This document shows, in pieces, positions 45,595-57,682 of a stretch of 64,000 nt of DNA (positions within the stretch are counted from its first letter, which is position 1; each line of letters begins with the position of its first letter). The DNA lies in NCBI GenBank assembly GCA_026545765.1, contig CM048842.1, forward strand, positions 25,210,667-25,274,666, in the 5' to 3' direction. Below the pieces are notes generated by a model. The model was not told the DNA's origin and searched no databases. It worked only from the letters and a program-made list of their open reading frames with translations. Origin of the DNA: Plantago major (Eukaryota > Streptophyta > Magnoliopsida > Lamiales > Plantaginaceae). A program made the position numbers and the translations under genes.

Positions 45595-48328
45595 GCACAA
45601 ACAAGTGCCACGAAGGTCCCTGATGATGAGAAAAAGGACCTACTTCCCTTCTTCAAGGCTCATACCCTGCCAAAGCACATTCAATGCTTCAAGAAATGGC
45701 AGAGGTTAAGGTGCTCTGATCTCTCTGAAATATTGAGAATCACAGATCAACCTACGAGCCAAGCACGAGCTCTTGACTTGGAGAACTACATCCATGCAAT
45801 GTTCCCCACGGAACAGTATCAAGTTGCGACTTTATTGCATAAGGATTTCTCCAGAGAAGTGGCACACAAGTTGATTCAAGCCTTCAATCAAGCTGATGGT
45901 CAGACAAGATTGCAGATGGCATTCAAGCCAGTCCTTCCCCAGACTCTACAATTTATTCCTTCTGAGCAAGAGGAGGTTAATGGGCAGAAGATCACTATTC
46001 CTGAAGTGATTAATCTTGTATCTGAAGACGATGAGGAGGAAGAAATAGATGAGAATAACTTTGATGAACCTCCCTCTGACCATCACAAAAAGGATGATGA
46101 TGATGCCCCTGCACCAGGGACGGGAGGGATTCCACAAGGAAACATTACCTCAGCTGCTGAAAAGCACACTGAGAGGACATCTCAGCAATCCTCTCCTCCA
46201 TCTCCTCAGAAATATACTCATCCAACTCCCTAACACAAAGATACTACTGAACAAGTAGTTGAGCACTTTGAAGGAACAACTCAGAAAATATCAAGTCAAA
46301 TAACTGTTGGAGGAAGAACAACAGCTACATCTTCAACTGGATGAAAAGATAGCTGAATCCAGAGCAAAGCTTCAAAAGATTGAAGATCAAACAATCAAGG
46401 AAATGGAAGCTTATGCTAAAATGAAAGAACTCCATCTTGTTGTTCAGGCAATTGCTGAGGAATTAGATACTGAGCAAGTATCTAGTGACAAGCATGATTC
46501 TAAGGCTGCATTCCAAAAAGATGTATCATCCTCCTCACTGACAGGAAAGAAATCCATCTCTGCTATGGTTGCTGGACTAGAAAACATTGATGAAAATGTC
46601 CAAGAGGATGAAGATAACTGGGCTGATAACTCAGATGATGAAGAAGACAAGACATTGGCAGAACACCGCAATGAACATTTAGCGGTTTCTCATTTGAAAA
46701 GGAAGCTTATTGCTCCTGAAATATTCAGCAAACTGCCAAATGTCAACTCCAATGAATACTTGAACAGATATCAAGTACTGGCTAAATTAAAAAAGGAGTT
46801 ATCTTCTCAAGATAAAGCCGCTATTGCATCAGTCCCTGCATAATTGAAGCCATTCACTGAGCTCATCACTCAGAGAACAACCAGTCTGGTCGTTGCTCAG
46901 AAAGATCTAGGCATGGTTAGGGATGATGACCAAAACTTGGCTGCAAAAGCCTTTGAAGAGGCTAGCTATGCTGTTGGAAAAGCAGATGTTGTTCAAGGCC
47001 CACTAGCAAAGCTTACTGATAAGGATACTGGTCTTATCAAACAAAATCAGGATCTCAAGGCCGATCTGGAAAAGTTGGTTGCTGCTTACAACTATCTGCA
47101 AGGCAACTTTAACTCTCTTTCAGAATCATTTGTGATTCTTAGTCAGTCAACAATGACTAAGGGGGAAGAATATCAAGATGCTCAGAGAGGAAGAGGAAGA
47201 GGAAACAAAAGAAAATCTGAACAAACACCTCTCAGAATAAATGAGCCCTCCTCCAGTCAGACTGCTCTATAGATAGTGGCCACCACTCAACTTCCTGAAC
47301 AAGGAGTGACAACAAGGGCCAGAGCACAAAAACCTCCAAGGAGTACCAAGGCTCCAAAGAGAAGACAAGTAAGAGGGATTGATGAATCTTCTGAAGAAGA
47401 AGAAGAAGGCCAAATCAAATCCCTGAGCCCATAGAAAAAGTCTTACAAGAATTGACATTGATGATGATGAAGAGACTGCTGAAGATGAAGCTCCTCTTCA
47501 TAGAAAAAGGAAAATTGATAGCCTAACTGAGCCCATAGCTGCAAAACCTTTGGCATCTAAAACATCCTGAATACCAAGTCTATCTAGGGTGGTTCTTCAA
47601 GCATTACCCCAAGGGAGAATTCAAGACAAAGGAGGAACAGGCTGAGAGCTGAACAAAGACAACTTCAACTACCACTCAGGCCTGAAGAAGCCAAGATTGA
47701 GTATGTGAAGACCAACAGTGACTCCTCTGTCTACAGGTGCATCAATCAGAAGAATGGCTACTGGATTCTGGAACTTAAGCATCTACTGGTAAACTCAAAA
47801 TTTCCAGAACCAATCCATAAACAGCTCATGGCATGGAGAAAAGACAAGCCAATCTTGATTAACACCAACCACATCAAAGCCTGGTTGGATTTTGAAGTAA
47901 TCAAGAGAATAGAAGCCATGAAGAAGGAACTCTATGATGTATGTCCTTATGGAAAGCCAGATGATGTGCACAGAATTCCCAACATTACTGGAACAGGGAC
48001 AAGAGCAAGACTTGTTGTGGAACCCAATGAGTCCTTCTACTTAACTGAAGATCAATACAAGGGTGACATCAGATATCTGAAGATCATTTATGAATACTTC
48101 AAGCAATCAGATATCAGAATCGAGCATGCCTGGAAGTGGGGAAAGTATTTGTCGGTCAAGCACTTTGTCAAGAAAAATCCTACCAAAACCTACAAGGAAG
48201 TCTGTGGATTTGATAGAGACACAGAGATGATTGTCAGAACTCTTCTCTATGACTACTTTGATGATATCAAAAGGTTTGGTGATAGGAAATTTGCAGATTG
48301 CTCCAAGGAGCTGTTTTTGAAGACTTGA

Positions 48329-48654
48329 AGACTAGTTCATTAGGATGTCTACTTGGAGCTTGGTTACTCCTGTTGTCCTAATTTACTATGTATTTTTATC
48401 TTGCTGACTGAGCTAAATTGCATTATGTACTAAAGTAATCTGTAAAATTTATCTGTAACATATCTGATGAACTTACTCTCAGATATTATTTTCTATAAAA
48501 GATAACTTGTCAGCAAAGATCACACCTTGTGATTTGGTTGATGTTTGCTTTCTGCACTTAATTATATGAATTAAAAACTCATAAGAAATGATTAAGTAGT
48601 GGATTGTTTCCTCATCCAGATTTGTAATAGGTCAGATAGTCATCGTGACTGATC
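48329..48654 (+). other. 3' untranslated spacer of element C
   Basis: No gene seen. Contains the conserved GATCACACCTTGTGATT hairpin at about 48518-48534. Confidence 0.5.
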
Positions 48655-48669
48655 AAAATGGGGGAAATT
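48655..48669 (+). other. Polypurine tract of element C
   Basis: AAAATGGGGGAAATT, identical to A and B. Confidence 0.83.
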
Positions 48670-50187
48670 TTTTAGGAATATCTGTTTAGATTTTGATCAG
48701 CAACCTAATGACTTATCTTAGCTCAGAAAGGTGATTAGTACTCTTAGTTCACTTGAACACTGTAAAAGAGGAAACTCACTAAGTATGATAGTCTAGCAAA
48801 TCTTGTATAGGATGTTAGGTCTCGAAATGTAATTTTTATTTTCTGAAGAAGACCAAGAAGAAGGCACCCGGCAGGAAAAGTTCAACAAATTTTGAAGACT
48901 TGAAGATTGCACAAGATTGCTGAAGACACAAGCTTTTTTAAATAAACAGTGTTACAAGAGATATCTGAGAATTAAAAGGTTTCTGAAATGAGGAAAGTGC
49001 CCACAGATATCTACACTCAGATACCTTGGATAAAGATTATGTTTCCGGGAAACAATATATTCTTAACAACAGATATCTGGAGCTGTGATGATCTCTGGAA
49101 AGGACGTGCAAAGCCTCAGAAAACATGCATTGTTCCGTTGGCACAATAGGACAAAGTATAGTACAGTGCATTAATTGCGTGGATAGAAATGTCTGAACAA
49201 AAATGGTAGCTTCTGAAAAAGAAGACAAACCTGCTTCAGTACTATACTCAGATATCAATAGTTTGAATTTGATTTAAGCCTAACGGATACTATTCAAACG
49301 GCACTCAAATTCATCTATCAATATCAACACTTAGACTGCTTGAGAACACACACTGAACACCTTAGATCATTAAACTTATATTGAATACTCTCACAAGCTC
49401 TCTCAAGCATACTACTTACCTTCAAGCTTTCTGTTGCGACCAAAGCTCTTGATTCTAAGTAGCACCAAAGTTCTAAGTGTCCTAATCCTTAACGAGCATT
49501 GTTATTTGTGAAAGAGTTGAACTAAGATTTCATATCTGAGTTTCATTCTCTTGGACACTTACCATAGACTTGGGTCAGTAGAGAACAAAATACCATACAT
49601 TGCAAAGTGTATTAAGTATACTTGATTCATAGAGCTATCTGAATAACTGAACAAATTATTAAAGAAGCTCACTTGACAATTTACCTTAACCAACACCTTA
49701 AACGGCGTGGAGCACAGGAAGTACTTAGTTTGGGAAACTAAGGAATAGCTCAAATGGTTTCTGAGTACAGGAAGTACTTGGCTGTGAAAGCCGGGGAATA
49801 ACTCAGGGGGAACACTTGGTTTGAACCTAGTGTATTTAGGAATCAAGAGAAAATATCTGTAAGGTTACCTCATTTATCTGTCTTAGTGGATTCTAGGTCT
49901 GAGAAAGGCCGAAGTGGATTAGTTGAAGGATTACGCCACCTTCAGATACCACTATAAAAAGACTTGTGTTATTTACTTTCTGCAGTTTATTACTTGCTTT
50001 ACATATCTTGCAAAGTACTTACACTCATCTTGCTGAGCACGTGCACTTATCACAGAAAAATCTTCCGCTCTCTGAAAATAAGTATCAGATATCTGAGAAA
50101 TTGTGTTTATCGACAAAAGTTTTAAAAGACTATTCACCCCCCCCCCCCCCCCTTCAGTCTTTTACTTCGCCGTTATCTGGACCAACA
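48670..50187 (+). repeat. 3' LTR of element C
   Basis: Collinear with the B 3' LTR. The terminal TG has become TT, and the TATA box has changed to TATCAATA. It has two leader hairpins (49708-49810); the first looks like a fusion of units 1 and 2. A C-tract lies near 50138. Ends CCAACA against element D. Confidence 0.92.
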
Positions 50188-52217
50188 GAGTTCATTATAT
50201 GTTATATTAATAGTAGTTAAGTAAGAAGAAGTCTAAGAGTCTTTTAATTATCTTATTTAAATGTAAGTCTTTATGTATGTGCTTTATTGATGAATAATGT
50301 GAAGTGTTAATTCTCTAATGAATACAAGTCATTATGTATGTGCTTTATTGATGATTTATGTGAAGAGTCTTCCATTAATTAACTAATTCAATACAAGCTA
50401 ATTATATATGTTCTTTGATTGATTTATAATGTGAAGAGTCACTTTTGAATTATGTAATGTACATGCATGTCTTATGTGTGTGGGGCTCTCTTAATGTTTT
50501 GAAATTAAAGTGTTATTTTATATTCATATATTTCAAAATACAAGAGTTTGGTAACTTGAGGTTTCTTTAATGAATGAAATATTTCTCTTTCTTTTTCATG
50601 TTACGATACGAAAGGTAGCTTGTAATGTCAAATGTCACATGCTATGTCTCAGCTATGTTTCGATCAACGTTCTGATTTTCTTTTCGTTTCTCTTTTATGT
50701 TACTTATGCATGTCTAAGTGTAATATTGTCTATGCATGTTCAATATTTTAAGTTTAATTGTTGCATATGCATGTGTAATTGTGAGTTCAATTTAATTGCT
50801 CTAAGTGTTGCATTTTTTGTGTGTCACATTTTATTTTTGTGTACCAATGACCTATGTGATACCAAAAACATTTTTGAACCTTTTTCCAACTAAAATATGA
50901 TCATTATCATTAGTTATTGTGTTTAAATGTTTGGAAAAGAAATTGATTGGCCTCTCTTATGTTGGCACTTTTATTGTTGGTTTTATGATGAGTTTTAAGT
51001 GCAATTTAAGCCATTTAAATTGCCATTTATTTTTAGCTTTTCAACCCTTTCACCTTCCATAAATCCACCCTCTAAATACCCTCTTTTTCTAGCCCTCATT
51101 TGTCTAAAAATGTTTTGGGCATTTTCTTCAAAAAAGTCTTCCAGTACTATTGTCTTTTTCTTTCAAGTTTGTAGCTTGTTCTTCTTGCAAGTACTTTCAT
51201 GGTTCTTGCTCTTCCTAACCTTCAAAAGTGAGTGTTCTACAAAACTATATATATGTATTATTTTCAAAACCTGAAAAATATTTTAATATGTTTTCAACTT
51301 ATATATAAGTAATGCATGTTTTCCAAAACGCATGTTCTATTGCATAAAACCAAATCACGAAAGAGTTTTAGCATGCTTCCACTGATTTTGAAAGATATGT
51401 ATATTTTTTTATATATGATTGTTATTTTGTTTTGATTGAAGGTTCAAGAAATATACGTACATTTGGTTCAGGTTAATTGGCTTGTAGTTTGGTCAGTTGT
51501 GTCTGGCGAGCTACTTGTCGGTTTCCTTTGCCCATTCCCTTTAAATCGAGTGATAGAGGCCTTCAATGATTTAGTTGGGTCGTAGAATTCCACCCCTGTA
51601 CCATGGCAGGGTCCTGACTGGATAGTTTGATCGACTATCAGGGAGACATAAGGCATGTTTTACTGTGGGGTTATAAGGAGCGGCATGAAATAATGTTTTT
51701 CTGAAAAGTACATGTTATTGAAAGTATTTTCTATTTTATGTTCTTCAATGTTTATTGTTATGATTTTAATTAAAACTTCACACGAAAATCTTTGAACACT
51801 CATTGAAGTTTTTCTCACACTTGTTTTTATTCCCTTCCTTGTAGATGAGATGGCGGCGAAGAATGAACAACCGATAAACTCAGCAAACTAAGTGTGTAGT
51901 TGGGATTTGGGATTTTTGTCAATGAAAATAATGTCTTTTTGTCTTTTCAAAAACTCATGTCATTTCTTGTTATATTGTTTATCTTTTAAAGACAAGAATG
52001 TTGGGAATCATGTGGTTTTATTCACTGCGACATGAGAGGTTGTCTTTATCGTCACAAGAAAGGTTGTCCTAAAGACAAGTATATTTTGTTCCAACAACTG
52101 CGACATGAAAGGTTGTCTTTATCTTCACATGTTTCACTAAACGTTTCGGCTCTGCTTTCGTCCGACGTCCCGACTGAAATTTGCTCCTTTTAAAAACCCA
52201 AAAGTCGGGGCGTTACA
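50188..52217 (+). repeat. 5' LTR of element D (first ~492 bp missing)
   Basis: Matches 53540-55504 along its whole length, ending ggcgttaca before a primer binding site. The missing first 492 bp stop exactly at the end of element C, so C inserted here and the other side was lost. Contains small insertions relative to the 3' LTR near 52030 and 52140. The two short open frames shared by both LTRs are not convincing genes. Confidence 0.92.
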
Positions 52218-53047
52218 AATGGTATCAGAGCCTAAGTTTTTTTTCTTAGGCTAAGCCAGGATAGGGTCTTCGGACTTTGGGAAAAATTTGAGTGAGAAGT
52301 TTGCTGAGTTGCCGGTTGAACATTCTTTGCGTATTTTCGAAGTACCTTTTCTTACATTCTTACTTGACTTTCTTTTTATTCTTCTTTTTCTTCCGTGTTA
52401 GTCGATGTTTTTTTTTCCTACTCCTCATCTACTTTTTATTAATGATCATTGTTTCAAAGGCATCAAACACTTAGAATTGACCTTTTGCATTTATGATCTT
52501 GTATGTTTTTTCATGTTCTTGACTTTTAATTGTAATATGCAAAAGTTGAACTTGATTGTCACAATTTCTTTACTAGTTGTTTTTATTTGGTTACATATGC
52601 GTCAACTTGTGTTAATTGAATAGTTAAGATTCTTGTTATTTGGTGGTCACATGTGCATGGACTTCCAACATGGTTTCTTAAGTTGGTTTCGTTTTTCTTG
52701 TTCATGTATGAAAGGTAGGCAGTAACTTTGTAAGTGTTTTTGATGTTTCTCCGACGTTCCGACTACCTTTCGTTTCTCTAAAAAAAAAAGGAAGTCTAAA
52801 GTTTTTTTGTTTTGTAGTTTTCCTGTTCAATGTGTTGTTTGCATGGAAAACTTCAATTTTTTGAAAAGCTTTTCTCTGTCAAAAATTGTTTTAACAGTTT
52901 GAATTTGAGGACCAAATTCTTTTAAGTTAACTTGGTATTTTTGGGTCTTGTATGATTTGTTAAAACTGTGTTTATTTGTGCGAACATGTCTTAGAAAATT
53001 TTGAAGTGTGAATTTGGGGACCAAATTCTTTTAAGGAGGGGTGAGAG
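52218..53047 (+). mobile_element. Non-coding interior of LARD-like element D
   Basis: Only about 830 bp separate the LTRs. It opens with the primer site TGGTATCAGAGC (52220-52231) and closes with 'gaccaaattcttttaag' plus a purine tract (53032-53047). That closing motif is what I recall from the end of Tekay/Del chromovirus interiors. A second copy of it lies at about 52908. No gag or pol is present, so it depends on another element for movement. Confidence 0.85.
53032..53047 (+). other. Polypurine tract of element D
   Basis: aaggaggggtgagag-type purine run directly before the LTR start TGACACCCC. Confidence 0.7.
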
Positions 53048-55504
53048 TGACACCCCAGATTTTAACGTACCTTAGTATTTTTGCCCTTGCATGCTTTTAC
53101 TTGTGTTAGTGTATTTGTATGAAAATATATTTGAATTATTTTAATTTGATTGTGTTATTGTTTTAGATGTTTATTATTTGTTTTAAAAGTCTATGCAACT
53201 TGTCAATTTGTAATATGTGTGGTTATTCATTTTGTACTTTTTTAAAGAAGAGAAATTATTTTTGGTGTATTTTTCTACTTAAAAATGTGATTATTTTATC
53301 CTTTAATATTTTGGTGTAATTATTTGAAAATAATTTGATAGTCATCTCTTAAATTTATCTTTATGAGTTATTAATGTGCCAAGAGTTCTTTTTAATTGTC
53401 TAGCTTAATTCAGTACATTATTTGTTTGCTTTGAATGATGTATAATGTGAAGAGTGCCATTTTAATTATGTATTTTAATGTATGTCATTATTTGTGTGGC
53501 TTGATTAGATTTAAAGATTAACTTCAATTGCCTTCATGTGAGTTCATTATATGTTATATTAATAGTAGTTAAGTTAGAAGAAGTCTAAGAGTCTTTTTAA
53601 TTATCTTATTTAAATGTAAGCCTTTATGTATGTGCTTTATTGATGAATAATGCGAAGTGTTAATTCTCTAATGAATACAAGTCTTTATGTATGTGCTTTA
53701 TTGATGATTTAAGTGAAGAGTCTTCCTTTTAATTAACTAATTCAATACAAGCTAATTATATATGTTCTTTGATTGATTTATAACGTGAAGAGTCACTTTT
53801 GAATTATGTAATGTACATGCATGTCTTATGTGTGTGGGGCTCTCTTAATGTTTTGAAATTAAAGTGTTATTTTATATTCATATATTTCAAAATACAAGAG
53901 TTTGGTAACTTGAGGTTTCTTTAATGAATGAAATATTTTTCTTTCTTTTTCATGTTACGATACGAAAGGTCGCTTGTAATGTCGAATGTCACATGCTATG
54001 TTTCAGCTATGTTTCGATCAACGTTCTGATTTTCTTTTCATTTCTGTTTTATATCACTTATGCATATCTAAGTGTAATATTGCATATGCATGTTCAATAT
54101 TTTAAGTTTAATTGTTGCATATGCATGTGTAATTGTGAGTTCAATTTAATTGCTCTAAGTGTTGCATTTTTGGTGTGTCACATTTTAATTTTGTGTACAA
54201 ATGACCTATGTGATACCAAAAATGTTTTTGAACCTTTTTCCAACTAAAATATGATCATTTATCATTAGTTATTGTGTTTAAATGTTTGGAAAAGAAATTG
54301 ATTGACCTCTCTTATGTTGGCACTTTTATTGTTGGTTTTATGATGAGTTTTAAGTGCAATTTAAGCCATTTAAATTGCCATTTATTTTTAGCTTTTCAAC
54401 TCTTTCACCTTCCATAAATCCACCCTCTAAATACCCTCTTTTTCTAGCCCTCATTTGTCTAAAAATATTTTGGGCATTTTCTTCAAAAAAGTCTTCCAGT
54501 ACTATTGTCTTTTTCTTTCAAGTTTGTAGCTTGTTCTTCTTGCAAGTACTTTCATGGTTCTTGCTCTTCCTAACCTTCAAAAGTGAGTATTCTACAAAAC
54601 TATATATATGTATTATTTTCAAAACCTGAAAGGTATTTTAATATGTTTTCAACTTATATATAAGTAATGCATGTTTTCCAAAACGCATGTTCTATTGCAT
54701 AAAACCAAATCACGAAAGAGTTTTAGCATGCTTCAACTGATTTTGAAAGATATGTATATTTTTATATATACGATTGTTATTTTGGTTTGATTGACAGTTC
54801 AAGAAAGATACGTACGTTTGGTTCAGGTTAATTGGCTTGTAGTTTGGTCAGTTGTGTCTGGCTAACTACTTTTCGGTTTCCTTTGCCAAGTCCCGTTAAA
54901 TCGAGTGATAGAAGCCTTCACTGATTTAGTTGGATCGTAAAATTCCACCCCTGTACCATGGCAGGGTCCTGACTGGATAGTTTGATCGACTATCAGGGAG
55001 ACATAAGGCATGTTTTACTGTGGGGTTATAAGGAGCGGCATGAAATAATGTTTTTCCGAAAAGTACATGTTATTGAAAGTATTTTCTATTTTATGTTCTT
55101 CAATGTTTATTGTTATGATTTTAATTAAAACTTCACACGAAAATCTTTGAACGCTCATTGAGGTTTTTCTCACACTTGTTTTTATTCCCTTCCTTGTAGG
55201 TGAGATGGCGGTGAAGAATGAACAACCGATAAACTCAATAAACTAAGTATGTAGTTTGGATTTGGGATTTTTGTCAATGAAAATAATGTCTTTTTGTCTT
55301 TTCAAAAACTCATGTCATTTCAAGTTATATTGTTTATCTTTTAAAGACAAGAATGTTAGGAATCGTGTGGTTTTATTCACTGAAATAAAGTATATTTTGT
55401 TCCAACTACTGCGACATGAAAGGTTGTCTTTATCTTCACATGTTTCGCCCGACGTCCCGACTGAAATTTACTCCTTTTAAAAACACAAAAGTCGGGGTGT
55501 TACA
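53048..55504 (+). repeat. 3' LTR of element D
   Basis: 2,457 bp. Begins TGACACCCC and ends GGGGTGTTACA, near-inverted ends as in Tekay-type chromoviruses. Very similar to the 5' LTR, so insertion was fairly recent. It abuts the poly-G tract of a reverse Copia LTR, which was probably its target. Confidence 0.93.
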
Positions 55505-55944
55505 GGGGGGGTCGAATAGTCTTTTAAAACTTTTGTCGATAAAACAGTTTCTCAGATATGTGTGAAGATATTTGATACTTATAATCAAAGAGAGGAAGAC
55601 TTTTCTGTGATAAGTGCACGTGCTCAGCAAGATTTAATGTGTTTAAATACTTAGCAGGATAAAGAGAACGGTAAGTAAATTGCTGAAAGTAAATAACACG
55701 TCTTTTTATAGTGGTATCTGAAGGTGGCGTAACCTTTCAACTAATCCACTTCGGCCTTTCTCAGACCTAGAAATTCACTAAGATAGTTATTGAGTTCACC
55801 TTACAATAATCCTATCTCTTGATTCCCTTTTACACTAGGTTCCCAACCAAGTGTTCCCCCGGAGTTATTCCCCGGCTCCCAGCCAAGTACTTCCTATACT
55901 CAGAAACCTTCGAGTTGTTCCTTAGTTTCCCAAACTAAGTACTT
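55505..55944 (-). repeat. Reverse Copia LTR fragment (target of D and E)
   Basis: 3' half of an A/B/C-type LTR on the minus strand. It starts inside the poly-G tract and ends within the first leader hairpin at aagtactt. Element D lies on its left and element E on its right, so both appear to have inserted into one LTR. Confidence 0.85.
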
Positions 55945-57365
55945 TGTTGGTCCAGATAACGGCAAAGTAAAAGACTAGAGGGGGGGGTGGATAGTCTTTT
56001 AAAACTTTTGTCGATAAACACAGTTTCTCATAAACCTGGGGGTTTCTGATACTTAAATTCAGAGCGCGGAAGACTTTAAGATAGGTAAGTGCAGAAACAA
56101 TAAGTGTGTGTGTGTGTGTGCTTTGCTGAAATGTAAATACAAAAAGGTAAATAACACAGCAAGTATAGTGGTATCTGGAGGTGGCGTAATCCTCCAACTA
56201 ATCCACTTCGGTCTTTCTGAGACCTAGAATTCACTAGAACAGATAATTGAGTTCACCTTACAATAATCCTATTCTAAGATTCCTAAATAAATGGTTCCCA
56301 ACCAAATGTTCCCCCTGAGTTATTCCCCAGCTCCTAGAGCTATGTACTTCCTCTACTCAGATAACCTTGGAGTTATTCCCTTTTTTCCCAAATCAAGTAC
56401 TTCCTCTACTCCATGCCTTGATGGTGTTGGTTATAAGGTTTTGTCAGAAAGGCTTCTCGTATAACTTTTAAGTTATGTTCACAGAGAGCCAAACAGAACG
56501 AGACTACTTAATACACTTGTTCAGTGAATGGCGATCGCTCTTCTGCACTCCAAGTAATTGATGTCCGCTCGAGAATAAGCTTCGTAAAGGTATCGATAGT
56601 TCAACTCTTTCACGAATAACAATCTCTTGTTAAGGTTCAGGACAACTTAGAACTACTAGTTATTCTTCAAGCAACAGAAAGCTTTCAGAAAGGATAGTAG
56701 AGTGCTTGAGAGAATACTTTGCTTGATGGTAAGTTTGCAAGATAGAGCGTTCTAAGGTATGTTCTTCAAGCATCTAAGTGTGTGATATATATAGATAAAT
56801 TTGAGAGGCGTTTGAATTGTATCCGTTGTGCTCTCTATCAAATTATATCCATTTATATCTTGAACTATGTACTCAGAAGTCACTATCTCTTGTTTCAGAG
56901 AGGACTTGCTTTTTGCAGCATTTCTGCTGATGCAATTAATGCATAATCATTCATTGTCCTTTAGTCTCAACGGATACATGAGCCTTTCTGATGGCTTGCA
57001 TGCTCCATACTCATGATGTCATATGTCCAGAATCATATTTCGAAAGTAAGTTAATATACTTAAGAAAGGATTAAAGACATAGTCTTTCTGAGTTAGACTA
57101 AACCTTTGTGTCTTCATAAAACTTGTGCAATCTTTAGTCTTCTAATCTTCAGAAAAGCTCCATTGCTAGGATTGATCTTCATAGTCTTTTGAAATAAAAA
57201 TTACACTCAGAGACCTATAATCCTAATACAAGATTTACTAGACTAATCATACTCAGTGATTTCTTCTTTTACAATGTTCAAGTGAACCAAGAGTACTTAA
57301 TCACCTTTCTGGCTAAGATAAGAACATGTGATGAGTGATCAAAATACTAACAGATATTCCTAACA
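55945..57365 (-). repeat. 3' LTR of element E
   Basis: Reads TGTTAGG...CCAACA on the minus strand (1,421 bp). It is preceded on the left by TACTT, the likely target duplication. It has two leader hairpins (about 56315-56430 on the plus strand), a GT microsatellite near 56105 and a TATA-like run near 56785. Its closest relative here is 24276-25602. The segment 56520-56600 shows several CTG-to-CG and CAG-to-CG losses. Confidence 0.92.
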
Positions 57366-57380
57366 AATTTCCCCCTTTTT
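57366..57380 (-). other. Polypurine tract of element E
   Basis: Reads AAAAAGGGGGAAATT on the minus strand, directly before the LTR. Confidence 0.85.
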
Positions 57381-57515
57381 GATCAGTCATCCATGACTAT
57401 CTTTTAAGTCCTTTTACAAAATTGTAATCCTGGAAGAGAAAACAATCCACCACTTAATCATTTCAAAAGATATTCAATTTTAGTTGAATTAAGTGCAGAA
57501 AGTAATCATCAACAA

Positions 57516-57532
57516 AATCACAAGAAGTGATC
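57516..57532 (-). promoter_or_regulatory. Conserved pre-PPT hairpin, element E
   Basis: Reads GATCACTTCTTGTGATT on the minus strand. It keeps pairing and position relative to A, B and C although the surrounding sequence has diverged. Confidence 0.4.
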
Positions 57533-57682
57533 TTTGCTGATAAGTTGTCATCTATTAAAAAGTATCTGAGAGTATGATCTTCAGATAGGTACAGTTTACA
57601 GAAAGAGATGCAACTTTTACATATAGAGAATTTTAGAAACAATCAGCAAGATTACAAAAAGTAACAAAACATACTAAGTAAA

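Larger units (their letters stand above)
42837..48328 (+). pseudogene. Element C second (post-pol) gene, most complete copy
   Basis: Removing the five introns leaves about 5.1 kb, roughly 1,700 codons. It starts MAPKRSTTQK. The N-terminal domain (42837-43793, with LDVLEFYNNSRI and RHLLVHWDVLACILH) resembles the plant 'putative plant transposon protein' family (inference). TAG at about 43549 replaces TGG and TGA lies near 43791. A basic KKPRTSRKK stretch follows, then an acidic linker with repeated V-S-E-P words across the introns. The last exon carries LPKHIQCFKKWQRLRCSDLS, a coiled coil (about 46300-46480), AVSHLKRKLIAPEIFSKLPN and an intact C-terminal domain at 47705-48328 (YRCINQKNGYWILELKHLL; WKWGKYLSVKHFV). 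No membrane segment or known catalytic motif seen. Function unknown. Confidence 0.78.

Noticed and set aside
50570..51274. Two open frames of 107 and 91 codons repeated at 53924-54629
   Set aside because: They are preserved only because both LTRs of D are recent copies. They are low-complexity and have no recognisable domain.
51468..51656. Minus-strand 62-codon frame in D's LTR
   Set aside because: Lies in non-coding LTR sequence, without homology or context.
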